From assembly GCF_009696065.1 (NCBI RefSeq), contig NZ_VUMS01000017.1, positions 1 through 64,000 of the forward strand: 64,000 bases of DNA, given 5' to 3'. The translations under genes were made by a program, and so were the position numbers. Position 1 is the first letter of the stretch, and every line of letters begins with the position of its first letter. The notes below the pieces were generated by a model that saw nothing but the letters and a program-made list of their open reading frames with translations, was not told the origin of the DNA and searched no databases. Source of the stretch: Oliverpabstia intestinalis. GTDB lineage: Bacteria; Bacillota; Clostridia; Lachnospirales; Lachnospiraceae. Shown here one piece after another: positions 27,086-36,142 of this stretch.

Positions 27086-28372
27086 ATGGCAGAAAGAGTC
27101 ATTAAAGCAGCTTTGCTTGGTTTTGGCACCGTAGGTGGTGGTGTATATAAAGTGTTAAAAATGCAGCAGGAAGAGATGGTTTCAAAGCTGGGAGCCAGAG
27201 TGGAACTGAAGAAGATACTGGTTCGGAATATAGAGAAAGCGGCTCAGAAGACAGACGATCCGTCACTGCTTACGAATAACTGGAAAGAGATTGTAGACGA
27301 TCCGGAGATTGAGATTGTAATCGAGCTGATCGGAGGCATCGAACCGGCGAGAACTTATATTCTGGAAGCGCTGGAGGCAGGAAAGAATGTCGTGACGGCA
27401 AATAAGGATCTGATCGCAGCGGACGGTCACATTCTGTTAGATACCGCTGCAAAGAACAAAAAAGATTTTCTCCATGAAGCAGCAGTGGCCGGCGGAATCC
27501 CGATCATCCGCCCGATCAAACAGTGTCTGGCAGGCAATCATATTTCTGAAGTTATGGGTATCGTGAACGGTACGACTAACTTTATCCTGACCAAGATGAG
27601 CCAGAACGGTATGGAGTTTGCCGATGCTCTGAAACTGGCGCAGGATCTTGGCTATGCGGAAAGTGATCCGACAGCGGACGTGGAAGGTCTGGATGCAGGA
27701 AGAAAAGTGGCGATTCTTGCCAGTGCAGCTTTCAATTCCAGAGTGACTTTTGATGATGTATATACCGAAGGAATCACCAAAATCACAGCAACGGATATCG
27801 AGTACGCGAATGAGATGGGCTGTGTGATAAAACTTCTCGGTGTGGCAAGAAACACACCGGAAGGAATCGAGGCGAGGGTCCATCCGATGCTGATCGATGT
27901 GAATCATCCGCTGGCATCGGTTAATGACGCATACAATGCCGTATTTGTACAGGGAGATGCGGTGCAGGACGCGATGTTCTACGGCCGTGGCGCAGGAGAA
28001 CTGCCTACAGCGAGTGCGGTAGTCGGTGATGTCTTTGATATCGTAAGAAATATTCTGCATGACTGCTGTGGAAGAATCGGATGTACCTGTTATAAGAACC
28101 TTCCGATCAAACATATGAACGAGATCAGCAGCAAATTCTTCATCCGTATGTTCGTGGAAGACCGTCCGGGTGTCCTGGCAAATATCGCCAGCGTGTTCGG
28201 CAACAGTGGTGTGAGTCTGGCACAGGTTATCCAGAGAAGAAAGAAAGACCAGTATGCAGAGATCGTTGTGATCACAGATGAAGTGAAAGAAAAGAATCTG
28301 AAAGATGCACTGGCAGTGGCAAAAGGAATGTCTACCGTGAAAGAAATTTCCGGTATGATCCGTGTGGCATAA
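27086..28372 (+). CDS. hom: Homoserine dehydrogenase
   Basis: Reduces aspartate semialdehyde to homoserine, the branch to threonine and methionine. 428 residues. NAD(P) site ALLGFGTVGGGVYKVL (about residues 8-23), VVTANKDLIA, catalytic region IVNGTTNFILTKM and GYAESDPTADVEGLDAGRK, and a C-terminal ACT domain (FIRMFVEDRPGVLANIASVF) for feedback control, probably by threonine. The start ATG follows AAAGGAG; an upstream in-frame ATG lies too near the promoter and adds a non-family tail. Divergent from thiC. Confidence 0.95.
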   Translation: MAERVIKAALLGFGTVGGGVYKVLKMQQEEMVSKLGARVELKKILVRNIEKAAQKTDDPSLLTNNWKEIVDDPEIEIVIELIGGIEPARTYILEALEAGKNVVTANKDLIAADGHILLDTAAKNKKDFLHEAAVAGGIPIIRPIKQCLAGNHISEVMGIVNGTTNFILTKMSQNGMEFADALKLAQDLGYAESDPTADVEGLDAGRKVAILASAAFNSRVTFDDVYTEGITKITATDIEYANEMGCVIKLLGVARNTPEGIEARVHPMLIDVNHPLASVNDAYNAVFVQGDAVQDAMFYGRGAGELPTASAVVGDVFDIVRNILHDCCGRIGCTCYKNLPIKHMNEISSKFFIRMFVEDRPGVLANIASVFGNSGVSLAQVIQRRKKDQYAEIVVITDEVKEKNLKDALAVAKGMSTVKEISGMIRVA

Positions 28373-28377
28373 ATAAC

Positions 28378-28406
28378 TTGCAAGTCCTCTCATATAAAGT
28401 TATAAT
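28378..28406 (+). promoter_or_regulatory. Promoter of the moxR operon
   Basis: TTGCAA (28378-28383), 17-bp spacer, perfect TATAAT (28401-28406). The hairpin GTAACTATTCGTTAATAGTGAC (first 20 of 22 bases shown would suffice: GTAACTATT/AATAGTGAC) begins directly after the -10 box. Confidence 0.65.
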
Positions 28407-28512
28407 GTAACTATTCGTTAATAGTGACGAAAGTGTTACAAAAACAGGAAGAAATATCAGGCAAAATGCCGATAAATACTGACTGAAGACTTTATATGGG
28501 AGGATTTTTTGC

Positions 28513-29460
28513 ATGGAACAGTCAAGAGCCTGGGTGCAGGCGTTAAGAGAAAATATCGGAAAGGTTCTGGTCGGGAAAGAGGAGACTATTGATCTGGTAC
28601 TGACCACGCTGGCAGCGGGAGGACACGTACTTCTGGAAGATGTACCGGGAACCGGAAAGACGATGCTGGCGAAGTCATTATCCAGATCACTGGATGTTGA
28701 TTTCGGACGTATTCAGTTTACACCGGATCTTCTGCCATCGGATATCACTGGACTGAACTATTATAATCAGCAGGCAGGTGAATTTCAGTTTCGCCCGGGT
28801 CCTGTATTTGCCAATATTATTCTGGCAGATGAGATCAACCGCGCGACTCCGAGAACTCAGGCAAGTCTTCTGGAATGTATGGAGGAACGCCAGGTGACGG
28901 TAGACGGGGTGACAAGAAAACTGGCAGAACCTTTCTTTGTTATTGCAACCCAGAACCCGTTGGAAACGACAGGAACTTTCCCCCTTCCGGAAGCACAGCT
29001 GGATCGTTTCTTTATGAAACTGTCGATGGGACTGCCGGATAAGAAAGAAGAAGTGGGAATTTTAAAGCGTTTTATACTGGATCAGCCGTATGAAACATTA
29101 CAGGCAGTATGTAAAAAAGAACAGATTCTGGCAGCGCGGGAGCAGGTAAAGAAGGTTCATGTACATGAACTTCTGCTGGAGTATATGGCAGATCTGGTAC
29201 AGGCGACAAGAAAAGACAAAGAGATTCTGTCCGGTGTGAGTCCACGTGGAACGATGGCGCTTCTTCGGGCATCTCAGGCGTATGCATGGATCCGGGGAAG
29301 AGACTATGTGGTGCCGGAGGATATCAAAACAGTAGCCGGTCCTGTCATGGCACATCGTCTGGTATTGTCAAGAGGATTTGGCGGGGCAGTTACCGGTCAG
29401 ACAAAGATTGAGGAGATTCTGGGACAGGTGAGCGTGCCGACAGAAGAATGGGAGAGATAG
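28513..29460 (+). CDS. MoxR-family AAA+ ATPase
   Basis: 315 residues. Walker A DVPGTGKTMLAKSL, Walker B ILADEINRA, then the MoxR block TPRTQASLLECMEERQVT and sensor-1 FFVIATQNP, and a C-terminal lid with VSPRGTMALLRASQAYAW. MoxR ATPases act as chaperone-like remodelers and are usually encoded next to DUF58 proteins, as here. ATG behind GGGAGGA. It ends three bases before the next gene, so it is the first gene of a three-gene operon. Confidence 0.93.
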   Translation: MEQSRAWVQALRENIGKVLVGKEETIDLVLTTLAAGGHVLLEDVPGTGKTMLAKSLSRSLDVDFGRIQFTPDLLPSDITGLNYYNQQAGEFQFRPGPVFANIILADEINRATPRTQASLLECMEERQVTVDGVTRKLAEPFFVIATQNPLETTGTFPLPEAQLDRFFMKLSMGLPDKKEEVGILKRFILDQPYETLQAVCKKEQILAAREQVKKVHVHELLLEYMADLVQATRKDKEILSGVSPRGTMALLRASQAYAWIRGRDYVVPEDIKTVAGPVMAHRLVLSRGFGGAVTGQTKIEEILGQVSVPTEEWER

Positions 29461-29463
29461 CAG

Positions 29464-30588
29464 ATGATCATTATAGTAGTACTGATCGGTGCATTTGTGA
29501 TGAATGCTGTGCTGGTGAAAATCTACGGGCATCTGTGGGAAAAACATCTGGATGCACGTGTGGAATTTCAGAAAGAACCTTCTCTGGAAGGGCGGGATGC
29601 CATACTGACGGAAACCATCTATAACAGAAAATGGCTGTTTCTTCCTGTGCTGCAGGTGGGATTTCAGATGCACCGGAATCTTCGGTTTGCCGACGGAGAA
29701 AATACAAGTGTCTCGGATCAATGTTATAAAAGAGATATCTTTTCGGTAGGCAGTTATCAGAAAATTACCAGGTCGATTTCATTCTACTGTTCCAGGCGTG
29801 GATATTATGAACTGTCTCAGGTGGAACTGGTGACAAGAAGTCCGCTGATGAATGGAAAATTCTATAAAACACTGGAATCGCCGGATCATTTCTATGTGTA
29901 TCCGCGGATGGTGGATGAGACCAGGCTGGAGATCCCCTTTCAGAAAATAATGGGAAGTGTGCTGTCCCGGAAGAATCTGTATGAAGATCCTTTTGAATTT
30001 CGGGGAATCCGGGAATATCAGCCGACAGATCCGATGCATAAGATTAACTGGAAAGTATCTGCACGGACGGATCAGTGGATGGTCAATCTCTATGATTCCA
30101 CATCTGCACAGGAAGTGGTGGTTTTGCTGGATGTAGAAGACGAGACCATCTGGAAATTTGATGCGATCCACGAAGAGGGAATCCGGCTGGCAGCAGCCCT
30201 GGTTTCCCGTCTGTTGCAGAATGGAATTCCTGCGGGGATCCGTACCAATGGACGAGATCTGAAGACAAAAACATGTTTCAGTCTGGAACCGGGTACCGGA
30301 CCACAGCAGGTGCGTGCGTTGTATGAAGGACTGACACGGCTGGATCTGGATCAGAAAGCAGAACACATGGAAGTGATCCTGGATCGTCTACGGGAAGAGG
30401 CGAACAGGGGAAACCGGACCTATGTGATGATTTCCAAAAATCAGAGAGAGAGCTGTTATGACGGATTCTGCAGGCTTCTGAACGAAGGAGGAACCGGTGT
30501 ATGGATCGCTACCTTATATGAGGATATGGAATGGAAACTTCCGGACAGCCGAAATATGACAGCACTTCGATGGGAGGTGGCAAAATGA
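29464..30588 (+). CDS. DUF58 (VWA-like) protein
   Basis: 374 residues, an N-terminal transmembrane segment (residues 1-15) then a soluble part. The DUF58 core reads EDPFEFRGIREYQPTD followed by INWKVSARTDQWMVNLY and VVVLLDVED, the strand that starts the von Willebrand-like fold with an Asp-rich metal-site region. Such proteins partner MoxR ATPases, with roles proposed in envelope or complex assembly; no substrate is known. Overlaps the next gene by ATGA. Confidence 0.9.
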   Translation: MIIIVVLIGAFVMNAVLVKIYGHLWEKHLDARVEFQKEPSLEGRDAILTETIYNRKWLFLPVLQVGFQMHRNLRFADGENTSVSDQCYKRDIFSVGSYQKITRSISFYCSRRGYYELSQVELVTRSPLMNGKFYKTLESPDHFYVYPRMVDETRLEIPFQKIMGSVLSRKNLYEDPFEFRGIREYQPTDPMHKINWKVSARTDQWMVNLYDSTSAQEVVVLLDVEDETIWKFDAIHEEGIRLAAALVSRLLQNGIPAGIRTNGRDLKTKTCFSLEPGTGPQQVRALYEGLTRLDLDQKAEHMEVILDRLREEANRGNRTYVMISKNQRESCYDGFCRLLNEGGTGVWIATLYEDMEWKLPDSRNMTALRWEVAK

Positions 30589-31820
30589 AGCAGTTGAAGA
30601 TAACCAAACGACAGGCGGCACTGATGCTTCTGGAGCTGTGTCATGGATTTTTGATCTTATTTGCCATCTATGCGTGTGCAGTGGTAATATCCGGGCATGG
30701 AAGCGAACCGTTTGTACTGGTGGGATGTCTGCTGTTTCCGCTAAATGCAGGCCTGTTTCTGGCAGAGAAGAAAGCAACTCATTTCTGGCAGTTCGGAATC
30801 GTTACGTTGCTTCTGATCGGAGGGTCTGTGATGCTTGCAGGAAGTGGTGTTTGCGGAATCTGGACAGGAATTCTGGGAGTTATTGCGGCATTTTCCTATT
30901 TTTATGGGAGGGCATCAAAGAAAACCTGTTGGTTGAAGATTCCGTCGTATCCATGGCTTGGAATTGCTCTGGTTCTGTATTTTCTTGGTCAGCATTTTGT
31001 GTCGGATACGGCGATTCGGATTGCTCCGGTTCTTGCGGCATTATATTATCTGCTCTGTAATTTCCATATCAACCTGAAAGAGGTGGATTCTTTTTTAAAA
31101 ACACATGCATCTCTGGAAAGACTTCCGGTACGGCGGCTGGCTAAGATCAACCAGGGGATGATATGGCTGGTTTCCGCAGTTACGGCGGTGGCCATGATCG
31201 CAGCTCCTTATCTGGGTATTGATCAGCTGATACGGAAGGGTGGTCAGGCGTTAAAAACTGTGATACGCTGGCTGCTACATCTGATTCCGAATTCACCGGC
31301 GCAAGAGGGAACGATGGCAGCAGAGCAGACGAATCAGATGATGCAGGCGACTGCCAGCAGAGAGATTCCGTGGTTTTTGGAACTGTTGTACAAATTGCTG
31401 GATCTGATCGGCTGGATGATCGGTATCAGTCTGGTGCTTGTGTGCGTTTTTGTTGGAGTGCGGGCGCTGTATCGATTGTATCTGCGTTTTAATGAAAAGA
31501 CCGAGGAAAACGGAGACAAGATCGAACGATTACTGCCACCACCGGCAGCTGAAAAAAAGAAAAATCTGAACCGGAAAAAGAAAGAACATCTTTTCTGGAA
31601 TCGATCTGCAGATGGAAGGATCCGAAAGCACTATCGGAAAAAAGTTCTCGAAAAACTGAAAGGATCCCCGGACAGTGCCTGGACACCAACCCAGACTGCA
31701 GGTCACATGGAGCTAGAGGATGTCGATGCGAAAGTATTTGCACAGATTTATGAGAAAGCGCGATATGCAGAAACATTCTGCACAAAAGAAGAGATGGAGA
31801 AGATGCTTCGGATACGATAA
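30585..31820 (+). CDS. Multi-pass membrane protein with DUF4129-like C terminus
   Basis: 411 residues. Six or more hydrophobic segments in residues 14-220, then an extracytoplasmic or loop region, another membrane segment near residue 290, and a cytoplasmic tail whose end (RIRKHYRKKVLEKLKG, then TPTQTAGHMELED) has the DUF4129 look found after MoxR-DUF58 genes, where a transglutaminase-like protein often stands. No transglutaminase triad is visible. The start ATG is the ATGA overlap with the DUF58 gene. A strong terminator follows. Confidence 0.75.
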   Translation: MKQLKITKRQAALMLLELCHGFLILFAIYACAVVISGHGSEPFVLVGCLLFPLNAGLFLAEKKATHFWQFGIVTLLLIGGSVMLAGSGVCGIWTGILGVIAAFSYFYGRASKKTCWLKIPSYPWLGIALVLYFLGQHFVSDTAIRIAPVLAALYYLLCNFHINLKEVDSFLKTHASLERLPVRRLAKINQGMIWLVSAVTAVAMIAAPYLGIDQLIRKGGQALKTVIRWLLHLIPNSPAQEGTMAAEQTNQMMQATASREIPWFLELLYKLLDLIGWMIGISLVLVCVFVGVRALYRLYLRFNEKTEENGDKIERLLPPPAAEKKKNLNRKKKEHLFWNRSADGRIRKHYRKKVLEKLKGSPDSAWTPTQTAGHMELEDVDAKVFAQIYEKARYAETFCTKEEMEKMLRIR

Positions 31821-31836
31821 AACTCTTGTGGAGCAG

Positions 31837-31877
31837 AAAAAGCTGAAAGTACAGTAAACTTTCAGCTTTTTCTTTTT
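31837..31877 (+). terminator. Terminator of the moxR operon
   Basis: AAAAAGCTGAAAGT and ACTTTCAGCTTTTT pair perfectly around ACAGTAA-like loop sequence, then further T's. Confidence 0.9.
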
Positions 31878-31882
31878 ATGGC

Positions 31883-31911
31883 TTACTTTCTTTGTACTTC
31901 TGTGGTACAAT
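31883..31911 (+). promoter_or_regulatory. Promoter of the YfcC-family gene
   Basis: TTACTT (31883-31888), 17-bp spacer, TACAAT (31906-31911). Confidence 0.5.
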
Positions 31912-31965
31912 CGTATGTGCATATCCATTATGGGATGTAAAGATAAAATGGAGGGATACTCAAGT

Positions 31966-33486
31966 ATGAGCAAGAAAAAAGGAGAAGGCCTGAAATCATT
32001 TAACAAAGGGTTTAGCGTTCCGGACACTTACATTATTATTTTCTTTGTGGTTGTCCTTGCTGCGATCGTTACGTTCTTTGTTCCGAAGGGCTACTACGAA
32101 ACACAGGATGTTACGTACATGATGAACGGGGTGGAGAAGACCCGTACGGTAATTAAAGATGGAAGTTTCCAGTATCTGACAGACGATGCGGGAAAAGCAG
32201 TCACAGAAGGGGTTACCTTATTCAGTGGTGACGGCGAAAGTGGTTTCTTTAATTACATGTTTAATGGAATTGTCAGCGATTCTGCGATTCAGATCATTGC
32301 ATTTTTGCTGGTAGTAGGTGGTGCGTTTGGTATCATGATCCGGACAGGAGCCATCGAAGCGGGACTGGTCGGACTGATCCGCAAGGCAAAAGGGGCAGAA
32401 AAATTGCTGATTCCGGTTCTTTTTGTACTGTTTTCTCTAGGCGGGGCTGTTTTTGGAATGGGAGAGGAAGCACTTCCGTTTACCATGATTTTGTGTCCAC
32501 TGTTTGTTGCGGTTGGATATGATACGGTCATTGCAGTTCTGGTTACTTATGTGGCAACACAGATTGGTTTTGGTACTTCCTGGATGAACCCGTTTTCTGT
32601 GGGTATCGCACAGGGAATTGCCGGTATTGATGTGTTTTCCGGTGCGGGATTCCGTATGGCGATGTGGGTGGTATTTACTGCACTCGGCTGTGGAATGACC
32701 ATGTTCTATGCAGCGAAAGTGAAAAAAACACCGACGATCTCGGTTGCTTATAAGACAGATCAGTATTTCCGTGAGCAGAACGAGAAAACAGGTATCGATG
32801 ATGGTCATTCTTTCGGGATCGGACACATTCTGGTTCTGCTTACACTGGCTGTTACCGTTGTATGGGTAGTCTGGGGTGTTATGAAAAAAGGGTATTATAT
32901 GCCTGAGATCGCGACACAGTTCTTTATCATGGGTATCGTTGCAGGTGTGATCGGTGTGATGTTCCATCTGAACGATATGAAGATGAATGATATTGCAACT
33001 TCTTTTAAAAATGGTGCAAAAGATTTGATCGGAGCGGCTCTGGTTGTAGCCATGGCGCAGGGAATCATGCAGGTACTCGGCGGTTCCGATCCTACAACTC
33101 CAACCGTGATCAATACGATCATGTATGGAATCTCCAAAGCACTGGCAGGACTTTCCGGTGCGGCAGCAGCTGTGCGGATGTATCTGTTTCAGTCCGTATT
33201 TAATTTCTTTGTGGTATCCGGATCCGGTCAGGCAGCAGTCACGATGCCAATCATGGCTCCGCTGGCAGATCTGTTGGGAGTTACCCGTCAGACTTCGGTA
33301 CTTGCTTTCCAGCTGGGAGATGCATTTACCAATCTGATCGTTCCGACTTCCGGATGTCTGATCGGTTCTCTGGCTATTGCCAGAATCGAGTGGTCCAGCT
33401 GGATCAAGTTCATGTGGAAATACCTGGGTGTGTTGATGATCGGTGCTGTGATCACGATTTTGATTGCGGTTGGAATCGGATTCTGA
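31966..33486 (+). CDS. YfcC-family (DcuC-like, PF03606) membrane transporter
   Basis: 506 residues, about 12 transmembrane segments. Family blocks: FSVPDTYIIIFFVVVLAA at the N terminus, GGAFGIMIRTGAIEAGL, GMGEEALPF, GFGTSWMNPFSVGIAQG, and SGSGQAAVTMPIMAPLADLLG with PTSGCLIGSL near the end. YfcC/DcuC members move dicarboxylates, amino acids or small peptides. The gene downstream is an isoaspartyl dipeptidase, so uptake of dipeptides or aspartyl compounds is a reasonable inference. GGAGGG precedes the chosen ATG by about 10 nt. An internal terminator separates it from iadA. Confidence 0.88.
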   Translation: MSKKKGEGLKSFNKGFSVPDTYIIIFFVVVLAAIVTFFVPKGYYETQDVTYMMNGVEKTRTVIKDGSFQYLTDDAGKAVTEGVTLFSGDGESGFFNYMFNGIVSDSAIQIIAFLLVVGGAFGIMIRTGAIEAGLVGLIRKAKGAEKLLIPVLFVLFSLGGAVFGMGEEALPFTMILCPLFVAVGYDTVIAVLVTYVATQIGFGTSWMNPFSVGIAQGIAGIDVFSGAGFRMAMWVVFTALGCGMTMFYAAKVKKTPTISVAYKTDQYFREQNEKTGIDDGHSFGIGHILVLLTLAVTVVWVVWGVMKKGYYMPEIATQFFIMGIVAGVIGVMFHLNDMKMNDIATSFKNGAKDLIGAALVVAMAQGIMQVLGGSDPTTPTVINTIMYGISKALAGLSGAAAAVRMYLFQSVFNFFVVSGSGQAAVTMPIMAPLADLLGVTRQTSVLAFQLGDAFTNLIVPTSGCLIGSLAIARIEWSSWIKFMWKYLGVLMIGAVITILIAVGIGF

Positions 33487-33539
33487 TGATGGTATTGTTC
33501 ACGGAAACAGATTGAAGGAAAAGGGAATCTATTGTAAAA

Positions 33540-33585
33540 TAAAGCGTGTAGATGGAAAATTATTTTCCACTACACGCTTTTTGTT
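33540..33585 (+). terminator. Terminator between yfcC-like gene and iadA
   Basis: AAAGCGTGTA..GGAAAAT and ATTTTCC..TACACGCTTT form a 19-bp stem with one bulge, followed by TTTTG. It lies only 55 bases before iadA, so iadA either depends on read-through or has its own weak promoter. Confidence 0.85.
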
Positions 33586-33640
33586 CTTTTTGTTGAAAGG
33601 AAGCGTTTAATATTTATGTTGCAGGAAGGATTACAGACGT

Positions 33641-34792
33641 ATGAAATTAATTAAAAATATCAATGTATATGCACCGGAACATCTTGGAAACAAGGATGTG
33701 CTGGTCATCGGAGATAAAATTGCAAAGATAGAAGAGGCAGGATGCATGCCGGAGATACCGTATCTCACAGCGGAGGATATTATTGACGGCAGTGGAAAGA
33801 TTCTGACACCGGGTTTTATTGACTGCCATGTGCATATTCTTGGCGGTGGCGGAGAGGGCGGTTTTGCCAACCGCACACCGGAAGCAACGGTGGAAGGGCT
33901 TACAAAGTTCGGTGTCACCACAGTGGTCGGATGTCTTGGAACGGACGGTATCGGAAGAGATATGTGCGCACTGGTGGCAAAAACAAAAGGGTTATGTGAA
34001 CAGGGAATGTCAGCTTACTGTTATACCGGAAGCTATCAGATTCCGGTGCACACACTGACGGACAGCATCACAAAAGATATCATGATGATTCAGGAAATCA
34101 TCGGAACCGGAGAAATCGCCATTTCCGATCATCGTTCTTCCCAGCCGACGTTTGAAGAATTCGTTCGTGTGGTGGCGGATACGAGACTGGGCGGTGTTCT
34201 TTCAGGAAAAGCAGGTGTTGTCAATGTGCATCTCGGGGACAGTCCGAGATGCATGGATCTGATCGAGCGCGTGGTGGCAGAGACCGAGATACCGGCCTCT
34301 CAGATTCTTCCGACTCATATCAACCGGAACGAGAAACTGTTCTGTAAGGCCACTGAGTATGCAAAGAATGGTGGAAATGTTGATTTTACCGGCAACGAAG
34401 ATATCGATTACTGGGAAACTATCTGTGATGAAGTCAGAGTATGCAACGGGATCCGGCGGATGATGGAAGCAGGGGTGGATCCGAAACATATCACTATTTC
34501 TTCCGATGGTCAGGGAAGCCTGCCGATGTATACGGCCGGAGGAGAATTCCTTGGAATGGGCGTCGGACAGTCCAGTTGTCTCCTGAAAGAGGTAAAAGAG
34601 TGTGTATGTAAAGCAGACATTCCTCTGGAGATTGCCATCTCCACCATCACGGCCAATCCGGCGCGGATTCTGCAGTTGAAAGATAAGGGAAAGATTGAGG
34701 AAGGGTGCGATGCGGATCTTTGTATCCTGAATCAGGAACTGGATCTCGTGGAAGTGATAATAAGAGGAAAATGCAGAGAAAGCATCTGCTGA
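33641..34792 (+). CDS. iadA: Isoaspartyl dipeptidase
   Basis: Hydrolyses beta-aspartyl dipeptides that arise from damaged proteins; amidohydrolase superfamily, cytoplasmic. 383 residues. Seen: the N-terminal metal motif PGFIDCHVHILGGGGEGGF, GVTTVVGCLGTDG, the ISDHRSSQPT segment, PTHINRNEKLF and the metal Asp in ISSDGQGSLP, all IadA family blocks. ATG behind GGAAGGA. Follows a YfcC-type transporter; the pair suggests scavenging of isoaspartyl peptides. Confidence 0.93.
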   Translation: MKLIKNINVYAPEHLGNKDVLVIGDKIAKIEEAGCMPEIPYLTAEDIIDGSGKILTPGFIDCHVHILGGGGEGGFANRTPEATVEGLTKFGVTTVVGCLGTDGIGRDMCALVAKTKGLCEQGMSAYCYTGSYQIPVHTLTDSITKDIMMIQEIIGTGEIAISDHRSSQPTFEEFVRVVADTRLGGVLSGKAGVVNVHLGDSPRCMDLIERVVAETEIPASQILPTHINRNEKLFCKATEYAKNGGNVDFTGNEDIDYWETICDEVRVCNGIRRMMEAGVDPKHITISSDGQGSLPMYTAGGEFLGMGVGQSSCLLKEVKECVCKADIPLEIAISTITANPARILQLKDKGKIEEGCDADLCILNQELDLVEVIIRGKCRESIC

Positions 34793-34806
34793 CAGGAACT
34801 CCCCAC

Positions 34807-34835
34807 TTGCGGGAAGTTTCATAAAGTGCTATAGT
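34807..34835 (+). promoter_or_regulatory. Promoter of queA
   Basis: TTGCGG (34807-34812), 17-bp spacer, TATAGT (34830-34835). Confidence 0.55.
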
Positions 34836-34868
34836 GTGAAAAGCAAAAAATAAAGGAGTTTAGAGAAA

Positions 34869-35894
34869 ATGAGAACAGCAGATTTTTATTATGATCTTCC
34901 CCAGGAACTGATTGCGCAGGATCCGTTGGAAGACCGTTCTTCCTCCAGACTGATGCACCTGGACAAAGAGACAGGGGAACTAGAGCATACAGATTTTAAA
35001 CATATTCTGAATTTTCTGAAACCGGGCGATTGTCTGGTGGTAAATGATACGAAAGTAATCCCGGCCAGACTGTACGGACATAAAAAAGAGACCGGAGCTG
35101 TGATCGAGATTCTTCTGCTGAAACGCAGAGAGAATGATATCTGGGAATGCCTGGTAAAACCGGGAAAGAAAGCCCGCCCGGGAGCCGTGATCGATTTCGG
35201 AGAAGGATTACTGACCGGGGAGATCATCGATGTGGTAGATGAGGGAAACCGTCTGATCCAGTTCCATTATGAAGGAATCTTTGAGGAGATTCTGGATCAG
35301 CTGGGGGAGATGCCGCTGCCGCCGTATATCACACATAAGTTACAGGATAAGAACCGTTATCAGACCGTATATGCAAAACACGAAGGATCTGCGGCCGCAC
35401 CCACTGCCGGATTACATTTTACACCGGAACTTCTGGAGCAGGTAAAAGAGATGGGTGTGAACATCGCGCATGTCACCCTTCATGTAGGTCTTGGAACTTT
35501 CCGTCCTGTTAAAGTGGATGATGTAGAGAAACATCATATGCATTCTGAATTCTATATTGTAGAGGAAGATCAGGCAAAATTGATCAATGCCACAAAGAAA
35601 AATGGTGGCAGAGTGATCGCGGTGGGAACTACCAGCTGTCGTACACTGGAATCCGCAACAGGAGAGGATGGAATCGTAAAAGCAACAAGCGGCTGGACCG
35701 AGATATTCATCTATCCTGGATACAGGTTCAAATGTATCGATGCCCTGATCACAAATTTCCATCTGCCGGAGTCCACGTTACTGATGCTGGTATCTGCGCT
35801 GGCAGGGAAAGAAAAAATCATGCATGCATATGAAGTGGCAGTACAGGAACGGTACAGGTTTTTTAGTTTTGGGGATGCCATGTTTATCAGCTGA
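34869..35894 (+). CDS. queA: S-adenosylmethionine:tRNA ribosyltransferase-isomerase QueA
   Basis: Transfers and isomerises the ribosyl of SAM onto preQ1-tRNA to make epoxyqueuosine. 341 residues. N terminus [56 protein letters not shown] and the C-terminal [20 protein letters not shown] are QueA blocks. ATG with AGGAG upstream. The following step, epoxyqueuosine reduction, is represented by queH at 52297. Confidence 0.96.
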   Translation: MRTADFYYDLPQELIAQDPLEDRSSSRLMHLDKETGELEHTDFKHILNFLKPGDCLVVNDTKVIPARLYGHKKETGAVIEILLLKRRENDIWECLVKPGKKARPGAVIDFGEGLLTGEIIDVVDEGNRLIQFHYEGIFEEILDQLGEMPLPPYITHKLQDKNRYQTVYAKHEGSAAAPTAGLHFTPELLEQVKEMGVNIAHVTLHVGLGTFRPVKVDDVEKHHMHSEFYIVEEDQAKLINATKKNGGRVIAVGTTSCRTLESATGEDGIVKATSGWTEIFIYPGYRFKCIDALITNFHLPESTLLMLVSALAGKEKIMHAYEVAVQERYRFFSFGDAMFIS

Positions 35895-35961
35895 CGTTTT
35901 CTTTTCCTGTTGATGATGGGAAGCAGTGATTTTGATTCCGCGGCCAAGTGAATGATACAGT

Positions 35962-35976
35962 TATTTCAGACACGAT
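35962..35976. mobile_element. Relic right end of the MITE-like element
   Basis: TTTCAGACACGAT directly abuts the left end of the full copy and matches the right terminal repeat (TTTTTCAGACACGCTCTAG) apart from one base, so two copies appear to have stood side by side, or one end was duplicated. Confidence 0.5.
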
Positions 35977-36142
35977 CTAGAGCGTGTCTGAAAAATCATT
36001 TCCGCAATCTGCAAGCCCCACTTTGCGGTATATTTTACCCTCATTCGGTTGCCGTAGCCCGCTACGCCGCCCTCATTCGGATAAAATCTCCCACAAACTG
36101 GGACTCGCAGCTCACGAAAAGCCTTTTTCAAACACGCTCTAG
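35977..36142. mobile_element. MITE-like element, copy 2 (166 bp)
   Basis: Runs from CTAGAGCGTGTCTGAAAAA to TTTTTCAAACACGCTCTAG and is the same length as the copy at 15821-15986, differing at about 10 positions (roughly 94% identity by eye). No flanking duplication is seen, since the left side is a relic end of the same element. Its right terminus gives the TAG stop codon of the AraC gene. It lies between convergent queA and araC. Confidence 0.8.
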
